Below are positions 41,949-50,024 of a stretch of DNA of 64,000 nucleotides, in pieces. The notes under the pieces were generated by a model. The model was given only the letters and a program-made list of their open reading frames with translations, ran no database searches and had not been told where the DNA came from. The translations under genes were made by a program, and so were the position numbers. Positions within the stretch are counted from its first letter, which is position 1, and every line of letters starts with the position of its first letter. Origin of the DNA: Nocardioides kongjuensis (lineage in GTDB: Bacteria > Actinomycetota > Actinomycetes > Propionibacteriales > Nocardioidaceae); contig NZ_JACCBF010000001.1 of the NCBI RefSeq assembly GCF_013409625.1, positions 868,001 through 932,000 on the forward strand, written 5' to 3'.

Positions 41949-41972
41949 GCAATTTCGAAATCTGGAGTCGTC

Positions 41973-43220
41973 ATGGCCTTTCTCGCTGATCCGCTCGACC
42001 TTCCGTCCGGCGTACGCCTGCCCAACCGCATCGTGAAGGCGGCGATGAGCGAGGCCCTGGGCGACGCTGACAACTCGCCCGACAACCGGATCGTCACCCT
42101 CTACCGCCGCTGGGCGCAGGGTGGCTACGGACTGCTCGTCACCGGGAACATCATGGTCGACCGGGCACACCTGGGGGAGCCGGGCAACATCGTGATCGAG
42201 GACCGTCGCGCCCTGCCGCAGCTGACGGCGTGGGCCAAGGCCGCGCACGACGGGGGTGCGCTGATCCTCGCGCAGCTGAACCACCCCGGCCGCCAGTCCA
42301 ACCTGCTCGACGTCGGCCACCGCCCGGTGGCCCCGAGTGCCGTCCCGCTGGCGATGCCCGGCGCCGCCACGCCGCGTGAGCTGACCGCAGCCGGGATCGA
42401 GGACGTCATCGAGCGCTTCGCGACCGCCGCCGCGGTCTGCGAGGAGGCCGGGTTCGACGGCGTCGAGCTGCACGCGGCCCACGGCTACCTGATCACCCAG
42501 TTCCTCTCGCCCCTCACGAACCTGCGCACCGACGAATGGGGAGGCAGTCCCGAACGACGGATGCGGTTCCTGATCGAGGTCGTCCGGCGCGTGCGCGCGC
42601 GGGTCAGCCCCGGCTTCGCCCTCGCGGTGAAGCTGAACTCCGCCGACTTCCAGCGGGGCGGCTTCACCGAGGACGACTCGCGCGCCGTCGTCGCCGCGCT
42701 CGCCCAGGAGGCCGTCGACCTGATCGAGGTCAGCGGCGGGAACTACGAGGCTCCGGCGATGGGTGGCTCGGAAGCATCCTCGACCCGGGAGCGGGAGGCC
42801 TACTTCCTCGACTACGCACGGTCGGTACGACGTGAGGCCGGCGCGATCCCGATCGCGGTGACCGGCGGCTTCCGCAGCCGCGCCGCGATGGAGGAGGCGC
42901 TCGCGTCCGGGGACTGCGACGCCGTCGGCATCGCCCGCCCGACCGTCACCGCGACCGATGCCGCGGCCGGCATCCTCGAGGGACGCGTGGCCACGCTCGA
43001 GACGCACGATATCCGCGCTGGCATGCGAGGGCTGCTCGGCCGCGTCACCGACCTCAAGGCACTCGACGGCTTCCTCAACATCAGCTGGAACACCGACCAG
43101 CTCCACCGGTTGGCGCGAGGCATGGAGCCGGACCTGGACCGGGGGCCACTGGTCACCGCCGTGGCGATGCTGCGTCGCAACGGTCGGGTCTCCCTCGTCC
43201 CGCGCAGAGGGCTGAAGTGA
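41973..43220 (+). CDS. NADH:flavin oxidoreductase (Old Yellow Enzyme family)
   Basis: 415 residues. The OYE barrel is plain: LPNRIVKAAMSEALGD, ILAQLNHPGRQSN, GFDGVELHAAHGYLITQFLS, the region FNNLRTDEWGGSPERRMRF-like at about 190, and VTGGFRSRAAMEEAL. It lacks the C-terminal FeS/FAD half of 2,4-dienoyl-CoA reductase, so it is a stand-alone FMN ene-reductase. ATG at 41973 with GGAG upstream. First gene of an operon with SDR, hydrolase and CrtA-like genes. Confidence 0.9.
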   Translation: MAFLADPLDLPSGVRLPNRIVKAAMSEALGDADNSPDNRIVTLYRRWAQGGYGLLVTGNIMVDRAHLGEPGNIVIEDRRALPQLTAWAKAAHDGGALILAQLNHPGRQSNLLDVGHRPVAPSAVPLAMPGAATPRELTAAGIEDVIERFATAAAVCEEAGFDGVELHAAHGYLITQFLSPLTNLRTDEWGGSPERRMRFLIEVVRRVRARVSPGFALAVKLNSADFQRGGFTEDDSRAVVAALAQEAVDLIEVSGGNYEAPAMGGSEASSTREREAYFLDYARSVRREAGAIPIAVTGGFRSRAAMEEALASGDCDAVGIARPTVTATDAAAGILEGRVATLETHDIRAGMRGLLGRVTDLKALDGFLNISWNTDQLHRLARGMEPDLDRGPLVTAVAMLRRNGRVSLVPRRGLK

Positions 43221-44119
43221 GTCGCGCCGCCTACGACCTCGCCGACAAGGTCGTCCTCATCACCGGCGGCAACGGCGGGATCGGCGCCGCGACGGCCCGC
43301 ACCCTGCTCCGTCGCGGCGCGCGCGTGGTGATCGCCGACATCGACCCGGCGACGCCCGGTCGTGCGACGGACCTGCATCCGATCCATTCCCTGGGCTGCG
43401 TCGCCGACGTCCGCGACCCCGCCACGCTCGAGGCCGCCGTGGCCCAGGCGGTCGACCACTTCGGGCGACTGGACGTCGTGATCGCGAACGCCGGACTTCT
43501 CGCGAAGGCGGCCACCCTGCGCAACACGCCCACCGCCGACATCGAGGCCACCCTGGCGGTGAACGTCACAGGCGTTGCGAACACGGTGACCGCGGCTCTG
43601 CCCCAGGTGATCGCCAGGCAGGGGCAGGTCGTCCTGATCAGCTCGGTCTTCGCCTTCCTCAACGGCATGGGCACGATCCCGTACGCCATGAGCAAGGCGG
43701 CCGTCGAGCAGCTCGGACGCGGTCTGCGCATCGAGCTCGCCGACCACGGCGTCTCCGTCCTCACCGCGTACTTCTCCCTCGTCCAGACCGACATGATCGC
43801 GCGCGGTGTCGACGAGGACCCGGTCGTCATGGAGCTGCTCGGCGCGCTGCCCAAGGCGATGCTCAAGCGCATCACCCCGGAGCAGGCCGCAGCCGGCATC
43901 GCGGACGGACTCGAGAGCCGCGCGGTGCGGGTCATCCGCCCGAACCTGTGGGGCCCGGTGTCCTCCCTGCGGGGCGTCCTCAACCCGACGCTCGACACCC
44001 GCTTCAGCCGCGACCGCCGCATCCTCGACGTCCTCGCCCGACTCGACTCCCGCCCGGCGGCCGTCGTACCCACGCCCGCAGCCACGTCTGCAGCACCCTC
44101 ACGAAGGAAGAAGCCATGA
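43217..44119 (+). CDS. SDR-family oxidoreductase
   Basis: 300 residues. The cofactor loop is TGGNGGIG, the NAG motif is IANAGLL, the catalytic Ser is in ISSVFAFL and Tyr/Lys in YAMSKAAVE. The longer C-terminal tail is rich in Pro and Ala. It probably oxidises or reduces a hydroxy/keto intermediate. GTG start overlaps the OYE stop by 4 bases, and its stop overlaps the hydrolase ATG likewise. Confidence 0.9.
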   Translation: MSRAAYDLADKVVLITGGNGGIGAATARTLLRRGARVVIADIDPATPGRATDLHPIHSLGCVADVRDPATLEAAVAQAVDHFGRLDVVIANAGLLAKAATLRNTPTADIEATLAVNVTGVANTVTAALPQVIARQGQVVLISSVFAFLNGMGTIPYAMSKAAVEQLGRGLRIELADHGVSVLTAYFSLVQTDMIARGVDEDPVVMELLGALPKAMLKRITPEQAAAGIADGLESRAVRVIRPNLWGPVSSLRGVLNPTLDTRFSRDRRILDVLARLDSRPAAVVPTPAATSAAPSRRKKP

Positions 44120-44955
44120 CCACCGCCTGGAAGACCACGCCCACCAAGACGATCCACGTCGGCGGCACCTCGTTCGCCTACCGCGAGCTGGGCGAGCCCG
44201 GCGGCGTACCGGTGGTGTTCCTGCACCACCTGACCGCCGTCCTCGACGACTGGGACCCGCGCGTGCTGGACGGCGTCGCCGCACGGCACCACGTGATCGC
44301 GTTCGACAACAGGGGCGTCGGGAGCACCGGCGGCCGGGTGCCCACCGACGTCGCACAGATGGGTGCCGACGCGATCGCCTTCATCCGGGCGCTGGGCCAC
44401 GACCAGGTCGACCTGATCGGCTTCTCCCTCGGTGGGGGCGTGGCCCAGATGGTCGCCCTCCAGGAGCCCGACCTGGTCCGCCGGATGGTGCTCGCCGGCA
44501 CCGGCCCGCGGGGCGGCGGGGGCATCTGGAAGATGCCCTTCATCGTCGGGGGTGCCTACGCCAAGGCCTTCCTGAGCCGGAAGGACCCGCGTCACTTCCT
44601 CTTCTTCCCGCGCACCCGGGAGGGCAAGAAGGCGGCCAACGCCTACTTCGCGCGGCTCGCGGAGCGTACGTCGGACCTGGACACGCCGATCTCCCGGCAG
44701 GCCGGCATCGCGCAGGTGCGCGCGATCACCAGCGCGGGACTGCACCGTAGTGACGACCTGTCGCAGATCAAGATCCCGGTCCTCGTGGCCAATGGCGACA
44801 ACGACCTGATGGTCGCCAGCGAGCACTCCAAGGACATGGCCGCCCGACTGCCCGACTCCCGGCTCCGGATCTACCCCGACTCCGGGCACGGCGGCGTGTT
44901 CCAGTACCACCACGAGTTCGTGCCCGAGGTCCTCGACTTCCTGGGGGCGAGCTGA
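44116..44955 (+). CDS. Alpha/beta hydrolase (paralogue of 39323-40183)
   Basis: 279 residues. VVFLHHLTAVLDDWDPR, nucleophile elbow GFSLGGGVAQ, acid ANGDNDLMVA and His in PDSGHGGVFQYHH. Unlike its paralogue across the divergon it has the intact GxSxG. Members of this group hydrolyse esters, lactones or C-C bonds. Translationally coupled at both ends. Confidence 0.9.
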   Translation: MTTAWKTTPTKTIHVGGTSFAYRELGEPGGVPVVFLHHLTAVLDDWDPRVLDGVAARHHVIAFDNRGVGSTGGRVPTDVAQMGADAIAFIRALGHDQVDLIGFSLGGGVAQMVALQEPDLVRRMVLAGTGPRGGGGIWKMPFIVGGAYAKAFLSRKDPRHFLFFPRTREGKKAANAYFARLAERTSDLDTPISRQAGIAQVRAITSAGLHRSDDLSQIKIPVLVANGDNDLMVASEHSKDMAARLPDSRLRIYPDSGHGGVFQYHHEFVPEVLDFLGAS

Positions 44956-45698
44956 TGGGCGGAGCCGACTTCGTCACCATCGACGCCTTCGGGCGGCCGC
45001 CGGGCGGTCGGCTGCGGTGGCGACGTGACCTGGCGCGCGCGATCGGCAAGGGCGTCGACGGCCTGCGCGGCGGGTCGGTGAACTACGCCAACAACGGCAC
45101 CCACGCCCTCGTGCCCAGCCTCGTGCCGGGCGGGTGTGCGCTCGTGGCGGCCTGGGGGTCGCCCGAGGCGGCCGAGGCGGCGTTCGCCGGCCCGCTGTGC
45201 GGCGCGATCGACGGCCCTGGCCGGTTCAGCATGGACGGCGAGGTCGTGCGGGTGAGGATCGACTCGGAGTCCGAGCGCGACGACTGGCACGGCTGGCGGC
45301 CCAGCGCCGAGGGGGCCGATCCGCTCGCGGAGGACGAGCCCATGGTTGCGATCGTGCATGGCATCCTGCGCCACGGGCGGCTCCTCGAGTTCGTGCGCAA
45401 CAACGCGCACGCAGCGAGCAGGGCGGCCCACCACCCCGGGCATCGCGGCAGCATCGACATCTCGTCCCACCTGCCGTACGAGCACACCTCGATCAGCCTG
45501 TGGAAGACCTACGGCCTGGCGCAGGACTTCGCCTACAAGAAGGGCGGCCACGCGAGCGCCATGACCCATGCGTTGAAGGAGAAGACCCATCGGGTCGGCG
45601 TCTTCCTCCAGGCCCGGCCGCTGGCCTGCACCGGCACGCTCGGGACCGACCGGCCGCCGTACCCCCAGCTGCCGGAGGCCCGGCGAGCGGGCCTGTAG
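44955..45698 (+). CDS. Spheroidene monooxygenase-like (CrtA-type) protein
   Basis: 247 residues. The C-terminal part (TSISLWKTYGLAQDFAYKKG followed by MTHALKEKTHRVGVFLQARP) resembles the end of the CrtA/spheroidene monooxygenase family, whose members share the pattern S-W-x-F-A-Y and a His/Arg-rich tail. No carotenoid genes are nearby, so carotenoid oxygenation is unlikely; a haem- or oxygen-dependent step on the island's substrate is possible. ATG overlaps the hydrolase stop by one base (TGATG). Family assignment is moderate. Confidence 0.55.
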   Translation: MGGADFVTIDAFGRPPGGRLRWRRDLARAIGKGVDGLRGGSVNYANNGTHALVPSLVPGGCALVAAWGSPEAAEAAFAGPLCGAIDGPGRFSMDGEVVRVRIDSESERDDWHGWRPSAEGADPLAEDEPMVAIVHGILRHGRLLEFVRNNAHAASRAAHHPGHRGSIDISSHLPYEHTSISLWKTYGLAQDFAYKKGGHASAMTHALKEKTHRVGVFLQARPLACTGTLGTDRPPYPQLPEARRAGL

Positions 45699-45723
45699 CC
45701 GGGAGCGCGGGCACCCGGTCCGC

Positions 45724-46425
45724 TCAGGGGCCCGGGTGCCAGGCGCGCCGGAGCGCGGTCTCGTGCGAGGCGAGGGCGGAGGCGTGGTCGGCGCCCAGGC
45801 CGACGCAGAAGGTGACGCCCATCGGGACCAGTACCTGCCGGACGGGGTCGGCGAATTCGGCGAAGTGCTGGGAGAGCTCGAGCGCGATGTAGCCGTGGAC
45901 GAAGCTCCAGAGCGCGCCGGCCGCCGCTCTCGGGTCCTCGACGGCGAGACCGCCGACGGAGCCCAGCCGCGTGGCTGCCTCGACGACGTGGGCGTACGCG
46001 GTGTTGAACGCTGGGGAGTGGCCGGCACGACGCTCGCCCTTCGCGGACGTGGGGCGGTAGGTGGCGCGGGTCGAGAGGCCGAACATGGCGTCGTACAGGT
46101 GTGGGTTCGCCCGCGCGTAGGACAGCGTGGTGAGGGCCATCGTGAACAGGTCGGCCACGGGATCGTCGCTCGCCCCGACCTCCGCGAACGCCTGCCCCAA
46201 CTGGTCGAAGCCGTGATCCTCCACTGCGCTGAGCAGCTCGGGGACGCCGCCGAAGTAGTTGTAGACGACCATGCTCGACATGCCGGCCCGTGCAGCCACT
46301 GCCCGGGCCTTGATGGCCGAGGGCCCTTCCTCGGCGAGCATGGCTACGGCTGCGGCGATGAGTCGATCAGGGATGTCGTTCGCCGGGCCGTCGGTCGCCG
46401 TGGAATCTCTCGCCATGGTCGTCAT
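45724..46425 (-). CDS. TetR-family regulator
   Basis: 233 residues. HTH at about residues 20-65: DRLIAAAVAMLAEEGPSAIK and SSMVVYNYFGGVPELLSAVE; the C-terminal half has the TetR_C pattern with ALWSFVHGYIALELSQHFAE. The ATG at 46425 overlaps the GMC oxidoreductase stop by 4 bases; a second ATG lies at 46416. It is the second gene of that operon and probably autoregulates through the palindrome at 48065. Confidence 0.88.
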   Translation of the reverse strand: MTTMARDSTATDGPANDIPDRLIAAAVAMLAEEGPSAIKARAVAARAGMSSMVVYNYFGGVPELLSAVEDHGFDQLGQAFAEVGASDDPVADLFTMALTTLSYARANPHLYDAMFGLSTRATYRPTSAKGERRAGHSPAFNTAYAHVVEAATRLGSVGGLAVEDPRAAAGALWSFVHGYIALELSQHFAEFADPVRQVLVPMGVTFCVGLGADHASALASHETALRRAWHPGP

Positions 46426-48035
46426 CGTCCCAAACCGGCCGCAGGGACGTGGGCCATGGCGTGCTCGGCCAACGCGGTGATCGTCAGCGCAGGGTTGACG
46501 CCGGGGTTGGCCGGGAGGGCGGCTGCGTCGCAGACGACCAGGTTCTCGTAGCCGAAGACGCGGAGTCGGTCGTCCACGACGCCTGTGTCGGGACTCGCGC
46601 CGATCACCGCTCCGCCGAGCACGTGGGCGGTCATCGGCCGGTTCCCGAATGCCTCGAACACGCTGCTCTGGGCGATGCCCCCGGTGCGCTCGGCCAGCCA
46701 CCGTGCGACCTGGTGCCCTGCGTCGATGTACGTCGGGGCGGGGCGTGCGTCGTCACGTCCGGTGGTGAGCCGGTATCCGCTCCCCAGGACCCGCTTCCTC
46801 GCCGTGAACCGGATCGCGTTGTCCCGTGGCTGCATGACGAGCATCATCAGGGTCCGTGCGCTCCAGCCCGAGCGCATCGTCGCCAGCCAGCGTCGGGGGT
46901 GCCGCAGCACGGTGCCGAGCCAGCGCAGCAGGCGGCTTACGGCAGGGCCCTCGCCGACCAGGACCGTGAACATCAGCCGCATGAAGTCGCCGCGCGGACC
47001 ATAGGTGAGGAACTCGATCTGGGTGTCGCCGTCGACGACCACTCGACTGCTCGCGGTCACGTCGCGCCACGTGCCGACGTCCTCGGGGAGCAGGACCGAC
47101 AGCACGGCCTCGCTGTTGGTGCGGACGAGGTGACCCAGACGGTCGCTCACGGCGGGCAGGGACCCGCGGTGCTTGCAGTCCGCGAGGAGGGCGTTGGTGC
47201 CCACCGCGCCGCCGGCGAACACGACGCCGCGCGTCGTGATGCTGGTGCGCCCTCGTCGCCACCTGGTGCCGGGCCGGCGAGTCGAGACCCGGTAGCCGTC
47301 GCTCCCGTCCGCGGCCCCGAGCGGGGTCACGTCGACGACCTCGCGCTCGGCGAGGATCCGGGCGCCGTGCCTCTGCGCGAACCAGAGGTAGTTCTTGGTG
47401 AGTCGGTTGGCGGCACCGGTGCGGCAACCCGTCATGCACTGCCCGCACCGGGTGCATCCCGTGCGATCGGGCCCTTCGCCACCGAAGTAGGGATCCGGCA
47501 CGGTGACACCGGGCTCGCCGAAGAAGACGGCCACGGGCGCCGGCGCGAAGGCGCCCCCGAAGCGGTCCGCGACCTCGCGCATCAGGCCGCTGGTCACGGA
47601 CTCCCAGGGCGTCCGGCTCGCCCCGAGCATCCGCTCCGCTGTGCGGTAGTGGGGTTCGAGGTGCTCCCGCCACGGTGCGAGCTGCGTCCACTGGGAATGA
47701 CCGAAGAAGGCCTCGTGGGGGCGGAAGAGGACGCCGCCGTACACCAGGCTGCCGCCGCCGACCCCGGTCTGGGTGGAGCTGAAGACGTGCCGGAACAGGA
47801 CGTTGCGCATGATCCCGCGCAGTCCCAGTCTCGGCGCCCAGACGAATCGGCGACGGTCCGAGGCCGACGTGGGCAGCTCGTCGTCGGCGTACGCCCGTCC
47901 GCGCTCGATCACCGCCACCCGGTGGCCCTTCTCGGCAAGGCGCAGGGCTGCGACGCTCCCGCCGAAGCCGGACCCGACGACGACCCAGTCGCAGTCCGTC
48001 TCGTGGCCGAGCGGGGGATGGGTGGCATTGCTCAC
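46422..48035 (-). CDS. GMC-type FAD oxidoreductase (cholesterol oxidase-like)
   Basis: 537 residues. N-terminal dinucleotide fold WVVVGSGFGGSVAALRLAEK then VAVIERG, the conserved VGGGSLVYGGV loop, and the C-terminal NPALTITALAEHAM. GCTRCGQCMTGCRTGAANRL is a Cys-rich insert found in the bacterial ChoD-like/long-chain alcohol oxidase group. It probably oxidises a hydroxyl on a bulky hydrophobic substrate such as a terpenoid or sterol. ATG at 48035, 99 bases from the divergent enoyl-CoA hydratase. Confidence 0.88.
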   Translation of the reverse strand: MSNATHPPLGHETDCDWVVVGSGFGGSVAALRLAEKGHRVAVIERGRAYADDELPTSASDRRRFVWAPRLGLRGIMRNVLFRHVFSSTQTGVGGGSLVYGGVLFRPHEAFFGHSQWTQLAPWREHLEPHYRTAERMLGASRTPWESVTSGLMREVADRFGGAFAPAPVAVFFGEPGVTVPDPYFGGEGPDRTGCTRCGQCMTGCRTGAANRLTKNYLWFAQRHGARILAEREVVDVTPLGAADGSDGYRVSTRRPGTRWRRGRTSITTRGVVFAGGAVGTNALLADCKHRGSLPAVSDRLGHLVRTNSEAVLSVLLPEDVGTWRDVTASSRVVVDGDTQIEFLTYGPRGDFMRLMFTVLVGEGPAVSRLLRWLGTVLRHPRRWLATMRSGWSARTLMMLVMQPRDNAIRFTARKRVLGSGYRLTTGRDDARPAPTYIDAGHQVARWLAERTGGIAQSSVFEAFGNRPMTAHVLGGAVIGASPDTGVVDDRLRVFGYENLVVCDAAALPANPGVNPALTITALAEHAMAHVPAAGLGR

Positions 48036-48064
48036 GGCGTCTCCTCGAGGGGTTGTCGGCTCAG

Positions 48065-48079
48065 GATAACTTCGTTATC
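48065..48079. promoter_or_regulatory. GATAAC-TTC-GTTATC palindrome, probable TetR operator
   Basis: A perfect 6-base inverted repeat (GATAAC at 48065-48070 and GTTATC at 48074-48079) in the short A/T-rich gap between the divergent GMC oxidoreductase and enoyl-CoA hydratase genes. The TetR gene encoded second in the GMC operon is the natural candidate to bind it. Confidence 0.6.
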
Positions 48080-48134
48080 GTGATGGGACAAGCGGCGGAG
48101 CACCGCCGTCGCAGACCCGCAACGGAGACCGGTC

Positions 48135-49106
48135 ATGGCACAAGAAGTACGAGGCAACCTCGCAATCGAGGACCGCGGCGCGGTGCTGGTCGCCCGCATC
48201 GACGGCGGTCCACTGGGGCTGTTCGGCAACGACATCGCCGAGCAGCTCGACGCGCTTGTCGACCGGGCCGACAGCGATCCCGCGGTCCAGGCCGTGGTCT
48301 TCACCGGAACCCACCCGGAACGGTTCGTCTCCCACGCCGAGGTGCGCTGGCTGCAGGAGGGCGGGGCGACCGTGCCCTCGGTGGGCGTGCGCGGCGCGTC
48401 CGTCCTGGCCCGCACGGCGCGGGGAGTGAACCGGGCCGGCGGCATGAAGCCTGCGCTCGGCAGGACGCCGCTGTGGCCCGCCGTCCAGCTGGAGCGGGTG
48501 CACCAGACCTTCCTCAAGATGAACCGCAGCGGGGTCGTCTTCATCGCCGCCCTCAACGGCTCCGCTCTCGGCCTCGGCGCCGAGTTCTGCTGGGCCAACG
48601 ACCTGCGCGTCATGGCCGACGGCTACTTCGTCATCGGCCAGCCCGAGGTGCTGCTCGGGATCATGCCGGGCGGCGGCGGCAGCCAGCGGCTCCCCCGCCT
48701 CGTCGGCAACCACCAGGCACTGCTGGCGATCCTGTCCGGTGAGCCGTTCACCCCGGCCCGGGCTCTCGAGATCGGCGCGGTGGACGACGTGGTGGCGCCC
48801 GATCAGGTGCTCGACCGCGCGATCGAGCTCGCCGAGCGCCTCGGATCACGGCCCAAGCCGTCGAGGGCGGCGATCAAGCGATCGGTGTATTTCGGGGGGT
48901 CGGCGAGCCTGGAGGAGGGGTTGCACATCGAGCGCTCCGAGTTCCTCGCCACTGCGCTCTCTGACATCGGCCAAGAGCTGATGCTCGACTACATGGCCAA
49001 CACCGAGGCCTCCGGGGAGCTGCCGCTGTACCAGCCTGGCGTCTACGAGCAGGTCCTCGAGACGGGCACCACCCGCGGCGCCGGAGCGAAGGGAGCGGTC
49101 GCATGA
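48135..49106 (+). CDS. Enoyl-CoA hydratase/isomerase family protein
   Basis: 323 residues, slightly long for crotonases. The oxyanion-hole loops are VSHAEVRWL and ALNGSALGLGAEFCWANDLR, and the catalytic region is GQPEVLLGIMPGGGGSQRLP with its Glu. It should hydrate or isomerise an enoyl-CoA, in line with the acyl-CoA ligase two genes on. GGAG-type site is weak (GGAGACCGGTC). The stop overlaps the next gene by 4 bases. Confidence 0.9.
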   Translation: MAQEVRGNLAIEDRGAVLVARIDGGPLGLFGNDIAEQLDALVDRADSDPAVQAVVFTGTHPERFVSHAEVRWLQEGGATVPSVGVRGASVLARTARGVNRAGGMKPALGRTPLWPAVQLERVHQTFLKMNRSGVVFIAALNGSALGLGAEFCWANDLRVMADGYFVIGQPEVLLGIMPGGGGSQRLPRLVGNHQALLAILSGEPFTPARALEIGAVDDVVAPDQVLDRAIELAERLGSRPKPSRAAIKRSVYFGGSASLEEGLHIERSEFLATALSDIGQELMLDYMANTEASGELPLYQPGVYEQVLETGTTRGAGAKGAVA

Positions 49107-50020
49107 CCGGACGCAACGGCTACGACGTGACGCGCCACGACATCACCTTCGACTCCGACGGAGACACCTGCGCGGCCTGGCTCTTCCTTCCCGACGGCGT
49201 CGAGCGCCCCCCGGTGGTGATCCTGGGCCACGGCCTGGGCGCCACCCGCGAGATGCGACTGGACGCCTTCGCCGAGCGCTTCGCACAGGCCGGGATCGCC
49301 GCGATCGCCTTCACCTACCGCCACTTCGGCGACTCCACCGGCCAGCCTCGTCAGCTGCTCTCCATCAAGCGGCAGCTGGCCGACTGGGACGCCGCCATCG
49401 CGCACGCCAAGACCCGCGGCGACGTCGACGGCAGCCGCATCGCGGTCTGGGGCAGCTCCTTCGGGGGCGGACACGCCATCATCGTCGCCTCGCGCCACCC
49501 CGAGCTGCGCGCCGCCGTCTCGCAGTGCCCGTTCACCGACGGTCTCGCCTCCGCCCGCGCGCTGGGGCCCATCGGCACCATGAGGCTGCTCCCGACTGTC
49601 GGGGCCGATGTCTGGTCGGCGATCCGCGGCAGGGAGCCCCGTCTGCTGACGTTGGCCGGTGCGCCCGGAGAGAAGGCGCTCATGACCGCGCCCGACGCCC
49701 TGCCCGGCTACCAGGCACTCGTCCCCGAAGGCACGACCTTCGTCAACGAGGTCGCGGCGCGCGTTGCGCCGACCATCACCTGGCACCGGCCCGGGAAGGC
49801 GGCGAGGAAGGTCAAGGTGCCGATCCTGTTCTGCGTCTGCGACCACGATTCCGTCACCCCCGCCGAGGAGACCCTCGCCTACGCCCGGAGTGCACCGAAG
49901 GGCGAGATCAAGAGCTACGACGCCGGCCACTTCGACATCTACCTCGGGGAGGCCTTCGAGGAGATCGTCATGGACCAGACCGAGTTCCTCACCCGGCACC
50001 TCGGCATGTCCAAGGACTAG
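49103..50020 (+). CDS. Alpha/beta hydrolase (dienelactone hydrolase-like/BAAT)
   Basis: 305 residues. VVILGHGLGATREMRL forms the oxyanion region, WGSSFGGGHAI the nucleophile elbow (about 116), CDHDSVTP the acid and DAGHFDIY the His. The pattern matches S9/AB hydrolases that act on esters or thioesters. It is coupled to the hydratase (ATGA) and lies 4 bases before the ligase gene, so all three are one operon. Confidence 0.88.
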   Translation: MTGRNGYDVTRHDITFDSDGDTCAAWLFLPDGVERPPVVILGHGLGATREMRLDAFAERFAQAGIAAIAFTYRHFGDSTGQPRQLLSIKRQLADWDAAIAHAKTRGDVDGSRIAVWGSSFGGGHAIIVASRHPELRAAVSQCPFTDGLASARALGPIGTMRLLPTVGADVWSAIRGREPRLLTLAGAPGEKALMTAPDALPGYQALVPEGTTFVNEVAARVAPTITWHRPGKAARKVKVPILFCVCDHDSVTPAEETLAYARSAPKGEIKSYDAGHFDIYLGEAFEEIVMDQTEFLTRHLGMSKD

Positions 50021-50024
50021 ACGC

